The notes beneath the pieces were generated by a model. The model ran no database searches. It had not been told where the DNA came from and saw nothing but the letters and a program-made list of their open reading frames with translations. Shown here one piece after another: positions 5,867-12,796 of a DNA stretch of 12,796 bases. The number at the start of each line of letters is the position of its first letter. Within the stretch, counting starts at the first letter, position 1. The stretch is taken from contig CACZRK010000272.1 in NCBI GenBank assembly GCA_902783515.1, positions 1 to 12,796 on the forward strand, in the 5' to 3' direction. The DNA comes from an uncultured Coriobacteriaceae bacterium. Lineage in GTDB: Bacteria > Actinomycetota > Coriobacteriia > Coriobacteriales > UMGS124. The position numbers were made by a program, and so were the translations under genes.

Positions 5867-5907
5867 GAGGGGGCCTCGCCGGCCCGACGGACCGACGAGA
5901 CCCCCTC
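5867..5907. terminator. Hairpin between convergent genes, likely bidirectional terminator
   Basis: GAGGGGGCCTCG (5867-5878) pairs with CGAGACCCCCTC (5896-5907) at 11 of 12 positions around a 17-nt loop. It lies 66 bp past the reductase stop and 82 bp past the stop of the anchor-subunit gene on the other strand, where a shared terminator is expected. A T-run is lacking on both sides, common in high-GC genomes. Confidence 0.55.
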
Positions 5908-5989
5908 GTCATGACGCTCCTGCTGCTCGGCTCCGCACGCGGCGCCATCGACGCACGCCGCGCACGCCTGCGCACGTCCCTGCGCGCCC

Positions 5990-6979
5990 CTACATGAGCA
6001 GCGCGATCACGACCCGCACGAAGTACCCGCCGACCAGCGCGCACGCAAGGCCAACGCCAGCGATCGCAAGGACCTTGCCGCGGCTAGCCGCGACGGACCG
6101 CAGGCTCAGGCAGACGCCCGCCAGCAGCGGGACCACCATGCCGAGCACGACCGCACCGCCCCAGAAGAGCAGGCCGTGCCGCGTGACCACCGAGCTCAGC
6201 AGCGTCGCCGCCGCCGCGGAGCTCGCCCCGGTCGCGCCGGTGGACGCGAACCCCTGCATGGAGTAGGCGGCCTTCGCGGCGCCGCGCGCCACGGCCGAGT
6301 GCTCCGAGGTGGCGAACCACCCCAGCAGCAGCGCGGCCGCCGCCACGGTGACGATCGCCCCGGGCAGGACGATCCTGCGGGCGAGCGCGCCCGCCGCGGC
6401 AAGCTCGCCGCCCGCGCCGTCCGTGCCGGCGTCGTCCGCGCCCGAGCCGCCCATCACGCCGACGACCACGAGGGTCGCCAGGCCGCCCAGGGTGCAGGCG
6501 CCCGCCAGGAACAGCAGGAACAGCGCGGCGACGCCCCAGTTGAGCTGCGCGAGCGTCGTCTTGAGGAAGCCAAGCGTCACGCCGCCGACGAACAGGACGG
6601 ACGCGACGACCGTGACCGCGCCCATCCAGGCGGGCGCGTCCCCGTCCTCGTCACGCGAGGCGAGGACGGCGCCCACCACGCTCGCCGCCACGAACAGCAG
6701 CGAGGCGTAGAGCAGCAGGGTGATGCCCGTCGTCGCGTGGCGGAACCCGCCGAAGAAGCTCGCGGGGTTCCCCAGGGTGAGCACGAACAGCGCCACGCCC
6801 ACGATGGCGAGCACGGCCGACGCCACGCCCATCCCGACGCTCAGCCGTGAGGCCTCGCGCCTGACCTGCAGAATGCCCGTCACGAGCATCATGCCGGCGG
6901 CCAGGCACGCGAGCAGGGTGAACCCTGCCAGCTGCAGCCCGCTCGCGCCCACGCCGGCGAACATCCCCTGCGTACCCAT
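5990..6979 (-). CDS. DmsC-type membrane anchor subunit of a molybdoenzyme
   Basis: A 329-residue polytopic inner-membrane protein that would oxidise menaquinol and pass electrons to the Fe-S subunit. About eight hydrophobic helices can be traced (near residues 13-36, 48-69, 84-107, 118-139, 145-177, 200-223, 265-290, 300-328), matching the DmsC family of DMSO-reductase anchors, which are around 290-330 residues. A hydrophilic, Gly/Asp/Ala-rich loop (GGSGADDAG...) separates the fifth and sixth helices. ATG 6979 is preferred over the GTG at 6997, because GGAGGAG lies 9 bp before the ATG and the GTG itself is inside that ribosome binding site. It starts 5 bp after the Fe-S subunit stop, so the two are translationally linked. 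Last gene of the operon; a hairpin follows. Confidence 0.85.
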   Translation of the reverse strand: MGTQGMFAGVGASGLQLAGFTLLACLAAGMMLVTGILQVRREASRLSVGMGVASAVLAIVGVALFVLTLGNPASFFGGFRHATTGITLLLYASLLFVAASVVGAVLASRDEDGDAPAWMGAVTVVASVLFVGGVTLGFLKTTLAQLNWGVAALFLLFLAGACTLGGLATLVVVGVMGGSGADDAGTDGAGGELAAAGALARRIVLPGAIVTVAAAALLLGWFATSEHSAVARGAAKAAYSMQGFASTGATGASSAAAATLLSSVVTRHGLLFWGGAVVLGMVVPLLAGVCLSLRSVAASRGKVLAIAGVGLACALVGGYFVRVVIALLM

Positions 6980-6984
6980 GACTT

Positions 6985-7656
6985 CTAGCTCCTCCACTCA
7001 CGATCGCGGCGATCACCGTAGTGATTGCGCAGGATGTAGATGTTCTGCGGCGCGTTGCCCTCGTCGGCGAGGTGGAACATCTCGTCGTCCTGGAAGTCCT
7101 CGATCGCGTCGCGGATCTTGACGCGCACGGCCTGCTGCTCGTCGTAGGTGCCGGCGTGCTCCGGGCGCCAGGGGCCCTCAAAGCTGTCGATGCCCTCGTC
7201 CAGGTCGCCGTAGAAGCGGGCGCGGGCGCCGCACTGCGCGACGCAGGCGGGGAGCTCGCCCTTCTCGGTGAGCTGGGTGCACAGCGTGCACTTCTCGACG
7301 ACGTTCAGCTCGTCGTTCAGGTAGCGGACGCCGTACGGGCAGGCCGAGACGCACGCCTGGCAGCCGATGCAGGCCTCCTTGTCGATCTGGACCGTGCCGT
7401 CCTCCATCTTCTTGGAGGCGCCGGTCGGGCAGACCTCGACGCACTTCGGGTTCGCGCAGTGCTGGCACTGCATCGGCAGGAAGTACATGTCCACGTCGGG
7501 GAACTGGCCGCCCTCGACCTTCGGCACGGGGCCGACGCGCAGGGTGCGCACCCAGTACTGGCCGACCGGCACGCCGTTCACGACCTTGCAGGCCACGGTG
7601 CACCCGAGGCAGCCGACGCAGCGGTTGAGGTCGGTGATGATAGCTTTCTGCGACAT
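6985..7656 (-). CDS. DmsB-type four-cluster Fe-S electron-transfer subunit
   Basis: A 223-residue ferredoxin-like subunit carrying electrons from the membrane anchor to the molybdenum subunit. Four cysteine sets are visible in the order usual for DmsB/PsrB/NrfC proteins: C13, C16, C19, C23; C64, C67, C72, C76-P; C96, C99, C102, C106-P; C123, C126, C138, C142. Every position is Cys, so four 4Fe-4S clusters are expected. It has no signal peptide, so it would be co-exported by the Tat signal of the catalytic subunit. AGAGGAGAG lies 8 bp before ATG 7656. It is 39 bp downstream of the catalytic gene and 5 bp upstream of the anchor gene, a clear operon. Length is typical. Confidence 0.93.
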   Translation of the reverse strand: MSQKAIITDLNRCVGCLGCTVACKVVNGVPVGQYWVRTLRVGPVPKVEGGQFPDVDMYFLPMQCQHCANPKCVEVCPTGASKKMEDGTVQIDKEACIGCQACVSACPYGVRYLNDELNVVEKCTLCTQLTEKGELPACVAQCGARARFYGDLDEGIDSFEGPWRPEHAGTYDEQQAVRVKIRDAIEDFQDDEMFHLADEGNAPQNIYILRNHYGDRRDREWRS

Positions 7657-7695
7657 GTGCGCTACTCTCCTCTCGTATGCTCTGCGGGGCGGCCG

Positions 7696-10600
7696 CTACG
7701 CGCGGATGAGGGACCTGGAGGTCTGCAGGCCCTTGGCGCCCTCGCGGTAGTAGGTCATGCCCTCGGCGGCGGACTCGCCCGACATCCACTCCTTCAGACG
7801 CGGGTCGCTCGCCTCCCAGATGACGGGGTTGCCGTCGGGATCGCAGGGCACCGGGTTGCCGAACGGCGAGTTCTCCGGGGTGGCCTTGTAGACCACGACG
7901 GGGCAGCCGCGCAGCTGGGAGGCACCGCAGATCCAGCACTGGGCGTACTTGTCCATCACGCAGTTGATGTTCACGAGCTCAAAGCCGTGCGAGGCGGTGT
8001 CGATCTCCGGGTACCACCAGCCGTGGTTCGCGTTGACCGTGCCCTCCTTGATGCCGTAGTACAGGTCCAGCACCTCGCGGACCTTGCCCCACGGGGACTC
8101 GATCCAGACCCAGTCGCCGTTCTGGAGGCCCAGGCGCTCGGCGTCGGCCGGGTTCATCTCAAAGCGCGGGTACGCCCAGAGCTCGCGGCACCACGGGAGC
8201 TGACGGTGCTCGGTGTGGAAGTAGACGGGCTGGCGGGCGCCGGTGGTCATCGTGAAGGCGGCCGTCGGGTTGGCGGTCAGCGCGGCCTTGTAGCCGTCCT
8301 TGTTGATCATGTGGTCGTCCGTGCTCGTGCTCTTGCCGGACGCGTACTGGTGCTCGCCGATCTCGTCCACGCGGGAGGCGTCGTAGAACTCCGGGTTCGC
8401 GACCTTGGAGTTCGCGGGCTCGCGCCAGTGCGGGAACTTGTCCTCGTCGTCGATGTAGGACTCCATGATCGTGGACCAGATCTCAACCTTGCCCGTCGGC
8501 GTCATGAACGCGCACTTCTCGTCGAGCGCCGGGTACAGGTTGTAGCCGCCCTCCTGGCGACGGTAGCCCATCTCCCAGCGGCGATAGGTGCCCCAGCGCT
8601 CGGGGTGGTACGTGCGGCAGTCGAACCAGCCCTCCTTCTGGAACTTCTCGGCGTACTGCTCGAAGGTCGGGCCCTCCGGGAACTCCTCGGTGTGCCAGGC
8701 GTCGCAGGCGGCCTTCAGGACGCGCGACTCCTGCTGCTCGTACGTGACGTCGCCGCCCATCTGGACGAACTTCGTGACGTCCAGGTCAAACCACTCGTCG
8801 TAGTCCGGGTCGGTCTGGTTGAACGGCACGCCCATGGCCTTGTAGAGCAGCACGACGAAGACCGGGTCGTAGATCTGGTCGCCCTGCGGCTGCTTGGCGC
8901 GCTGGCCGGCGCCGAACAGGCCGCCGGCGCCCTGGGACACGCGGGTCGTGTTGACCTCAAGCCAGTGCAGGCAGGGGAACACGATGTCGGCGCAGCCGTT
9001 GTTCGGGCAGCTCCAGAGGTTGATGTCCACCCAGAAGTCCAGCTTGGTCAGGGCCTCCCAGGCCTCGGTCAGGTTGGACTCGTTCATGAAGTCACCGGCC
9101 ATGCAGATGCCGCCGTGGATCTGGTAGGGCGTGTCGATGCCGTTGATGGAGTCCCAGATCGTCGCGGAGTCCGCCCAGCGGTTCCAGTAGCGCAGCAGCG
9201 GGAAGCGCTCGGCGCTGATCTGCTTCTCGTTGCGCTCCCAGGCCGTCTTGGGGTTCGGCCACTGCGAGGAGGGGCGGTACGCGCCGCCCTTGCGCTCGGC
9301 GATCCAGCGGCACTCCTCGTCGGACGGCACCTTGTTGCCGTAGCGCGCGGCGAGCGGGGAGTTGTTGTCGATGAGGTACTGGACGAAGGCCTTGATCTCG
9401 GGGATCTGGTCCTCGATGGACTTGTCGCGGCCGTCCCACGTGATGGACTGGTCGCCGTAGTCGACCTTCTGCAGGTCGGCGCGGCCGGGGCAGCCGTCGA
9501 CCTCGGCCTTGGAGGAGCCGCGGTTGCCGGCGGGGTCGTCGGAGTTGCCCGTGATGCAGGCGATGATCTGCAGCGCGCGGGTGTTCTGGACGGCGTGGCC
9601 GGTCTGGTCGGGGGCAAGCTGGTAGTGGATGCCGCCGTTGCCGTAGGCGGGGTCGATGCGGGTCGTGTAGGTCTTCACGGCCTTCTCGATGAGGTCGGCC
9701 GGGACCTCCGTGATCTCGGAGACCTTGTCCAGGGTGTAGTCGGCGAGGTTGTCACCGAAGGCGTCCCACACGGTGCGGGCCTTGTGCTTGGAGCCGTCCT
9801 TCCAGGTGACCTCGATGTCACCGGGGAGCAGGGCGGGCTGCTTGGGCAGGCCCTTGGGGTTGCACTCGTCGCTGCCGTTCGGGAAGCGGTCGGGCTCGGT
9901 CTCGGGGTCGGCGAACGTGGAGGGGTCGGGCAGCCACGCGTCGGCGACGAGCGGCTTGTAGGGGTGCTCGATCCAGGTGCCGGTGGTCGGGATCTTGTGG
10001 AGCTCGCCCTCCCACTGCATCTCCTCGGCGTCCCAGTAGGTCAGGCGCTCGTTGGCCTCGTCCCAGACCATGAAGCGCTTGGGGGAGCCGCCCTCCTTGA
10101 GGTCGGCCTCGGTGAGCAGGCGGGTGCGCATGTGCATGCCGCCGTTCATCTCCAGGAACCAGGTGCCGTCGCCGGGCTCGCCCTCCTTCTCCTTGTCCTC
10201 GCACCAGAGGAACGGGGCGTTGGTCCAGCGGCGCACGAAGCCGTCGTCGTAGGCCTCGTTGTCATAGATCCACTTGAGCCAGCCGAGCGCCATGGCGAGG
10301 TCGGTGCCGACGCGCAGCGGCAGCCAGATGGAGCTCTCCTTGCCGAGCGGCGTCAGGCGCGGGTCCACGAGGATGTGCGCGGCGGCGTGCTGGGCGACGT
10401 CGTTGACGGTGCGGTTGTTGGAGTCGTAGTTGGAGTACTCGGGCGCGGTGCCCCACTGGACGTAGACCTTGGGCTCCTGCTCGACCTCCATCCACGGCGA
10501 GCCGATCTCGTCGGTCAGGATGCCGCCGAAGTGGCGCGGGCCCTTGCAGATCTCGTAGGCGAGGTGCGCGTTCGAGGTGCCGAAGACCTTCTTGAGCGTG

Positions 10601-11097
10601 CCGTAGGGCGCCTGGGTCCAGACGCGGGACGTGCCGCCCATGGCAAAGATGGACTCGCCGCCGTACTTGTCGATGATCTCGCCGAACTTCTCGCCCATGA
10701 GCTTGAAGCCCTCCTCGAGCGAGATGCGGACCCAGCCGGGGTCGTCCTCGCCCTTGGGGTTCGTGCGCTTCATGACGTACTTGAGGCGGTCCGGGTGATA
10801 CGCGGCCTGCATGGAGGCCTGGGACTTGGAGCAGCTGTGGCCGCGGCCGTGCGCCGTGCTCTCATCGCCCTCCACCTTCACGACCTTGCCGTCCTGGACG
10901 GTCACCCACACGCCGCACTCGCACTTGCCGCACGCGCGGCAGCAGGAGCGGATGCGCTTGACCTCGCCGGCGTGCTCGTCGGGGCCCTCGGCCAGCGCCT
11001 GCAGCGGCTTGGTCGCGGCACCGGAGAGCGCGCAGGCCGCGGCCGTGACGGCGGCGGCCTTCACGAAGGTGCGACGGCTCATCGCGAGTTTGGTCAT
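7696..11097 (-). CDS. Tat-exported molybdopterin oxidoreductase, catalytic subunit (DMSO reductase superfamily)
   Basis: A 1133-residue bis-MGD enzyme acting outside the membrane. A twin-arginine signal (MSRRTFVKAAAV, Arg8-Arg9) is followed by a Cys-rich Fe-S domain (C52, C53, C56, C59, C61, C89). The core follows, with GGTSR at 155-159 and FGTSNAHLAYEICKGPRHFGG, in which Cys184 is the likely molybdenum ligand. The C-terminal MGD-binding domain has GARQPVYFHTEHRQLP, RLGLQNGDWVWIESPWGKV and NHGWWYPE. At 1133 residues it is longer than classical DmsA (around 800). The extra length includes a segment after about 290 (TNAPFLWCEDKE, FMVWDEANERLTYWD) seen in large anaerobe members such as catechol dehydroxylases and relatives. 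Start: ATG 11097, with GGGAGGAAACAG upstream. First gene of the operon, divergent from a membrane regulator. The substrate is not deducible; no TorD/DmsD-type chaperone gene is beside it. Confidence 0.92.
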   Translation of the reverse strand: MTKLAMSRRTFVKAAAVTAAACALSGAATKPLQALAEGPDEHAGEVKRIRSCCRACGKCECGVWVTVQDGKVVKVEGDESTAHGRGHSCSKSQASMQAAYHPDRLKYVMKRTNPKGEDDPGWVRISLEEGFKLMGEKFGEIIDKYGGESIFAMGGTSRVWTQAPYGTLKKVFGTSNAHLAYEICKGPRHFGGILTDEIGSPWMEVEQEPKVYVQWGTAPEYSNYDSNNRTVNDVAQHAAAHILVDPRLTPLGKESSIWLPLRVGTDLAMALGWLKWIYDNEAYDDGFVRRWTNAPFLWCEDKEKEGEPGDGTWFLEMNGGMHMRTRLLTEADLKEGGSPKRFMVWDEANERLTYWDAEEMQWEGELHKIPTTGTWIEHPYKPLVADAWLPDPSTFADPETEPDRFPNGSDECNPKGLPKQPALLPGDIEVTWKDGSKHKARTVWDAFGDNLADYTLDKVSEITEVPADLIEKAVKTYTTRIDPAYGNGGIHYQLAPDQTGHAVQNTRALQIIACITGNSDDPAGNRGSSKAEVDGCPGRADLQKVDYGDQSITWDGRDKSIEDQIPEIKAFVQYLIDNNSPLAARYGNKVPSDEECRWIAERKGGAYRPSSQWPNPKTAWERNEKQISAERFPLLRYWNRWADSATIWDSINGIDTPYQIHGGICMAGDFMNESNLTEAWEALTKLDFWVDINLWSCPNNGCADIVFPCLHWLEVNTTRVSQGAGGLFGAGQRAKQPQGDQIYDPVFVVLLYKAMGVPFNQTDPDYDEWFDLDVTKFVQMGGDVTYEQQESRVLKAACDAWHTEEFPEGPTFEQYAEKFQKEGWFDCRTYHPERWGTYRRWEMGYRRQEGGYNLYPALDEKCAFMTPTGKVEIWSTIMESYIDDEDKFPHWREPANSKVANPEFYDASRVDEIGEHQYASGKSTSTDDHMINKDGYKAALTANPTAAFTMTTGARQPVYFHTEHRQLPWCRELWAYPRFEMNPADAERLGLQNGDWVWIESPWGKVREVLDLYYGIKEGTVNANHGWWYPEIDTASHGFELVNINCVMDKYAQCWICGASQLRGCPVVVYKATPENSPFGNPVPCDPDGNPVIWEASDPRLKEWMSGESAAEGMTYYREGAKGLQTSRSLIRA

Positions 11098-11279
11098 ACC
11101 TGTTTCCTCCCTCTCTTGCCTTACTTCCTGCCTGACACGAACGAGTCGTGATCCCCGTCCGCGGCGGTCCTCCCGCGTGGCCGCCCGCGCGGCGACGCGT
11201 CCGTGCGAGGGCGCTGACGCCGGGCGTGGGGTGCCGCACGCACGCCGCGAACGTGGGGCATCGTGCCAGAGGGGCGCCG

Positions 11280-11293
11280 CTCAACCCTCAACC
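11280..11293. repeat. Tandem heptamer CTCAACC-CTCAACC
   Basis: Two perfect, adjacent 7-bp copies, reading GGTTGAG twice on the operon strand about 185 bp upstream of the molybdoenzyme start. Too short to be sure it is meaningful; a possible activator half-site pair. Confidence 0.35.
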
Positions 11294-11324
11294 CGTGGGA
11301 ATGCTTTCGCGCAGGCAGCGACAC

Positions 11325-11345
11325 TCATCCCGTCGGGATGATCCC
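11325..11345. promoter_or_regulatory. Nested palindromic operator candidate (ATCCC/GGGAT)
   Basis: TCATCCCG-T-CGGGATGA (11325-11341) is a perfect inverted repeat with 8-bp arms and a one-base centre. It overlaps a second one, GGGAT-G-ATCCC (11335-11345), so three half-sites are stacked on alternating strands. A one-base centre does not favour an RNA hairpin, so a DNA-binding site is more likely than a terminator. It lies 152 bp before the regulator ATG and 228 bp before the operon ATG; a LuxR-type regulator encoded alongside is the obvious candidate to bind it. Confidence 0.6.
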
Positions 11346-11393
11346 GCCGCGCATCATGCGCTATTGTGGGATATCGCGCACCAGCGGCATGAA

Positions 11394-11440
11394 CGCGCGC
11401 GTGCGCGGGGGACACGCCCGGCGCGCGCGTGCGAGGGGAC
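11394..11440. repeat. GC-rich imperfect direct repeat in the regulator leader
   Basis: CGCGCGCGTGCG starts at 11394 and again at 11422, each followed by a G-run and AC (to 11413 and 11440), a 28-bp period; a third, degenerate unit (CGCGCAGGGGGGGAC) follows at 11440-11453. It would lie in the untranslated leader just before the ribosome binding site. Expansion by slippage is likely; a role in translation is untested. Confidence 0.55.
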
Positions 11441-11492
11441 GCGCAGGGGGGGACGCGCGGGGCGCGGACGGCATTCGTGAGAGGGAGTCCAC

Positions 11493-12796
11493 ATGGCACG
11501 GTTACCGAAGGTCACGCTCAGCGTTGACGGGCACTCCGTCGACCTCACCGCACGCGCGCACCTCGCGGAGGCGGCCGGCGTCGCCGCCCTAGGCATGTGC
11601 GCGCTCGCGTGGCTGCTCGGCAACTGGGGCTTCGTCGAGGCGTCGGCGCTCGTCACGTGCCACTACGCCCTCTGGGGGACGCACATCGTCACGCTCGTCG
11701 TGATGGCGCTCGCCGACAAGCGGCTGCACGCGATCTTCCGCACGCTCAGGCCGGTCGTCATCGGCTCGGCCCTGTGCGTCGCGGGCGCCCTGGTCGTGCG
11801 CGCGGCCGGGCCGCTCGCCGGCGGGGCGCAGACCGCGGCGGCATGCGTTGGCGGGGCGTTGCTCGGCGGCGGCATGGCGCTGCTCTCGTTCTCGTGGGTG
11901 ATCGCCTGTGCGCGCATGGACACCGCGAGCATCGTGCGCGCGACGATGGAGGGCATGACGCTGTGCGTGATCGCCTACGTCGTCATCCTCGGCCTGCTGC
12001 CGCAGGCCGTCTCGTACGCGGTCGTGACGCTGCTGCCGCTCGCGCACGTCGGCCTGCTCAACCACCGCGTGACCGCGCGCCTGCCCGACGAGGAGCTGCG
12101 CGAGATCAGCTACTTCGCCGAGCTGCACGTGAGCCGCGAGCGGTTTGCGGCCCGTCTCATCCCGCTCTGCCTGGGCACGGGGCTGGCGCTGGGGCTCACG
12201 CTGCGCTACGTGGGGAAGTACCTGATGCCGTTCGAGCACGGGAGCAACCTGTGGCTCGCGCCGGTGTGCGCCCTCGTGACCGCCGCGGTCATCCTGGTGG
12301 CCACCGCCGCCGCGCGCAGCGACGACGAGGAGGTCAACCGGCGCATCCGCCTCTCGATCGGCGTCGAGGCCGTCTGCGCGCTGCCGCTGGCGTCCTGCGT
12401 GACCGTGACGGACGCGAGCGGCACCCTCCCCGGCGGGTTCGTCCTGATCACCTTCTGCATGGTGAGCGTCTCGGCGATCTGGGTCTTCGCCGCGAACATC
12501 TCGCAGACGTACCGCCTCTCCCCCGTCTTCACCGGCGGCCTGGTGCTCGCGCCGTTCTTCGTCGGCGTCCTCGTCGCCCCGACCGTCAGCGCCGCCGTGA
12601 ACGGCGTGGTGCTCTCCGGGATCGCGCGGACGAGCGCCACGGTCACGACCGTCGTCCCGCTGGGGCTCACCGACCTCGCGATCGTGCTGCTCGCGCTGGT
12701 CGTCGCCGCGAGCTGCTTCCCGCGCCGCGAGGACATCGCGCGCATCGTCCTGGGCTCCTATGACCCGCGCACGCTGCACGGGTACACCCCGCGCCA
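11493..12796 (+). CDS. Polytopic membrane sensor, probable LuxR-type regulator (3' end cut by window)
   Basis: An open frame of 434 codons from ATG 11493 to the window edge with no stop. GAGAGGGAG upstream of the ATG is the ribosome binding site. A short N-terminal tail is followed by about twelve hydrophobic helices (near 24-43, 50-74, 86-104, 112-139, 152-169, 171-190, 219-238, 253-274, 284-301, 312-334, 345-364, 391-409). After the last one comes a charged linker (RREDIARIVLGSYDPRTLHG), where the window ends. In Coriobacteriia this layout, a dozen helices then a linker, typically precedes a cytoplasmic LuxR helix-turn-helix of about 65 residues. That domain is not visible here, so the call is inference. 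Its divergent position to an exported molybdoenzyme operon matches the arrangement of substrate-responsive membrane LuxR regulators beside catechol dehydroxylase genes in Eggerthella lenta. The alternative is an unrelated transporter-like protein. Confidence 0.75.
   Translation, partial: MARLPKVTLSVDGHSVDLTARAHLAEAAGVAALGMCALAWLLGNWGFVEASALVTCHYALWGTHIVTLVVMALADKRLHAIFRTLRPVVIGSALCVAGALVVRAAGPLAGGAQTAAACVGGALLGGGMALLSFSWVIACARMDTASIVRATMEGMTLCVIAYVVILGLLPQAVSYAVVTLLPLAHVGLLNHRVTARLPDEELREISYFAELHVSRERFAARLIPLCLGTGLALGLTLRYVGKYLMPFEHGSNLWLAPVCALVTAAVILVATAAARSDDEEVNRRIRLSIGVEAVCALPLASCVTVTDASGTLPGGFVLITFCMVSVSAIWVFAANISQTYRLSPVFTGGLVLAPFFVGVLVAPTVSAAVNGVVLSGIARTSATVTTVVPLGLTDLAIVLLALVVAASCFPRREDIARIVLGSYDPRTLHGYTPR

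Larger units (their letters stand above)
11098..11492. promoter_or_regulatory. 395-bp divergent control region between the molybdoenzyme operon and the membrane regulator
   Basis: No gene is supported here. It contains the ribosome binding sites of both flanking genes, a CACGA-N5-TCGTG dyad (11136-11150), a tandem CTCAACC heptamer, the nested GGGAT/ATCCC palindromes, a TATTGT -10 candidate for the regulator (11362-11367) and a GC-rich repeated leader. GGGAT or its complement occurs five times (11151, 11327, 11335, 11341, 11368 as first bases); I would expect about one in this length and composition. A clear promoter for the operon was not found by eye. Confidence 0.6.

Noticed and set aside
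7021..11151. Plus-strand open frame of 1376 codons opposite the molybdoenzyme operon
   Set aside because: It is antisense to two strongly supported Fe-S and molybdenum subunits, and its product is a Val/Leu/Ala/Asp/His-rich low-complexity sequence typical of reverse-strand frames in GC-rich coding DNA.
11098..11492. Molybdenum-cofactor riboswitch in the operon leader
   Set aside because: No multi-stem conserved structure could be recognised; only short dyads and repeats better read as protein-binding sites.
11589..12779. Minus-strand and alternate plus-strand frames over the right edge
   Set aside because: They are Arg/His/Asp-rich low-complexity frames. The frame from ATG 11493 has hydrophobic helices, a ribosome binding site and no stop, and explains the region.

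Overview
The window is GC-rich (clearly above 60% G+C by eye). It looks like a chromosomal segment of an anaerobic actinobacterium of the class Coriobacteriia (Eggerthellaceae or relatives). This placement is inferred from three things seen together: a Tat-exported molybdopterin oxidoreductase operon, a many-helix membrane protein of the kind that carries a C-terminal LuxR domain in these bacteria, and several extra Fe-S redox proteins. No RNA gene, CRISPR array or intact insertion sequence was found.

Left part (1-2644): a Tat-signal 4Fe-4S protein on the minus strand faces a LysR-type regulator on the plus strand. Their 206-bp shared upstream region carries a TGTGAA-N8-TTCATA dyad whose left arm doubles as a possible -35 box for the ferredoxin gene. 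This is a self-contained regulator/target pair.

Middle part (2645-4771): a patch of genome debris and toxin-antitoxin genes. It holds the C-terminal remnant of a HipA-like kinase, a 72-bp scar made of two non-adjacent pieces of the left-hand ferredoxin locus, an intact RelB/DinJ-type antitoxin plus PIN toxin operon with a perfect 14-bp palindromic operator, and a 529-bp gap with two short tandem repeats and a possible decayed coding stretch.

Centre (4772-5800): an aldo/keto reductase with a C-terminal two-cluster ferredoxin domain, convergent with the next operon. A strong hairpin lies between them.

Right part (5990-12796): a three-gene minus-strand operon for a membrane-anchored molybdoenzyme (catalytic subunit, four-cluster Fe-S subunit, polytopic quinol anchor). 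It is divergent from a polytopic membrane protein that runs off the window and is most likely a LuxR-type membrane sensor-regulator. The 395-bp divergent region holds nested GGGAT/ATCCC palindromes. The likely design is a substrate-sensing membrane regulator switching on an exported respiratory reductase or dehydroxylase that takes electrons from the quinol pool. The substrate cannot be read from the sequence; a relative of the Eggerthella catechol dehydroxylases is one possibility, a sulfoxide, N-oxide or sulfur-oxyanion reductase another.
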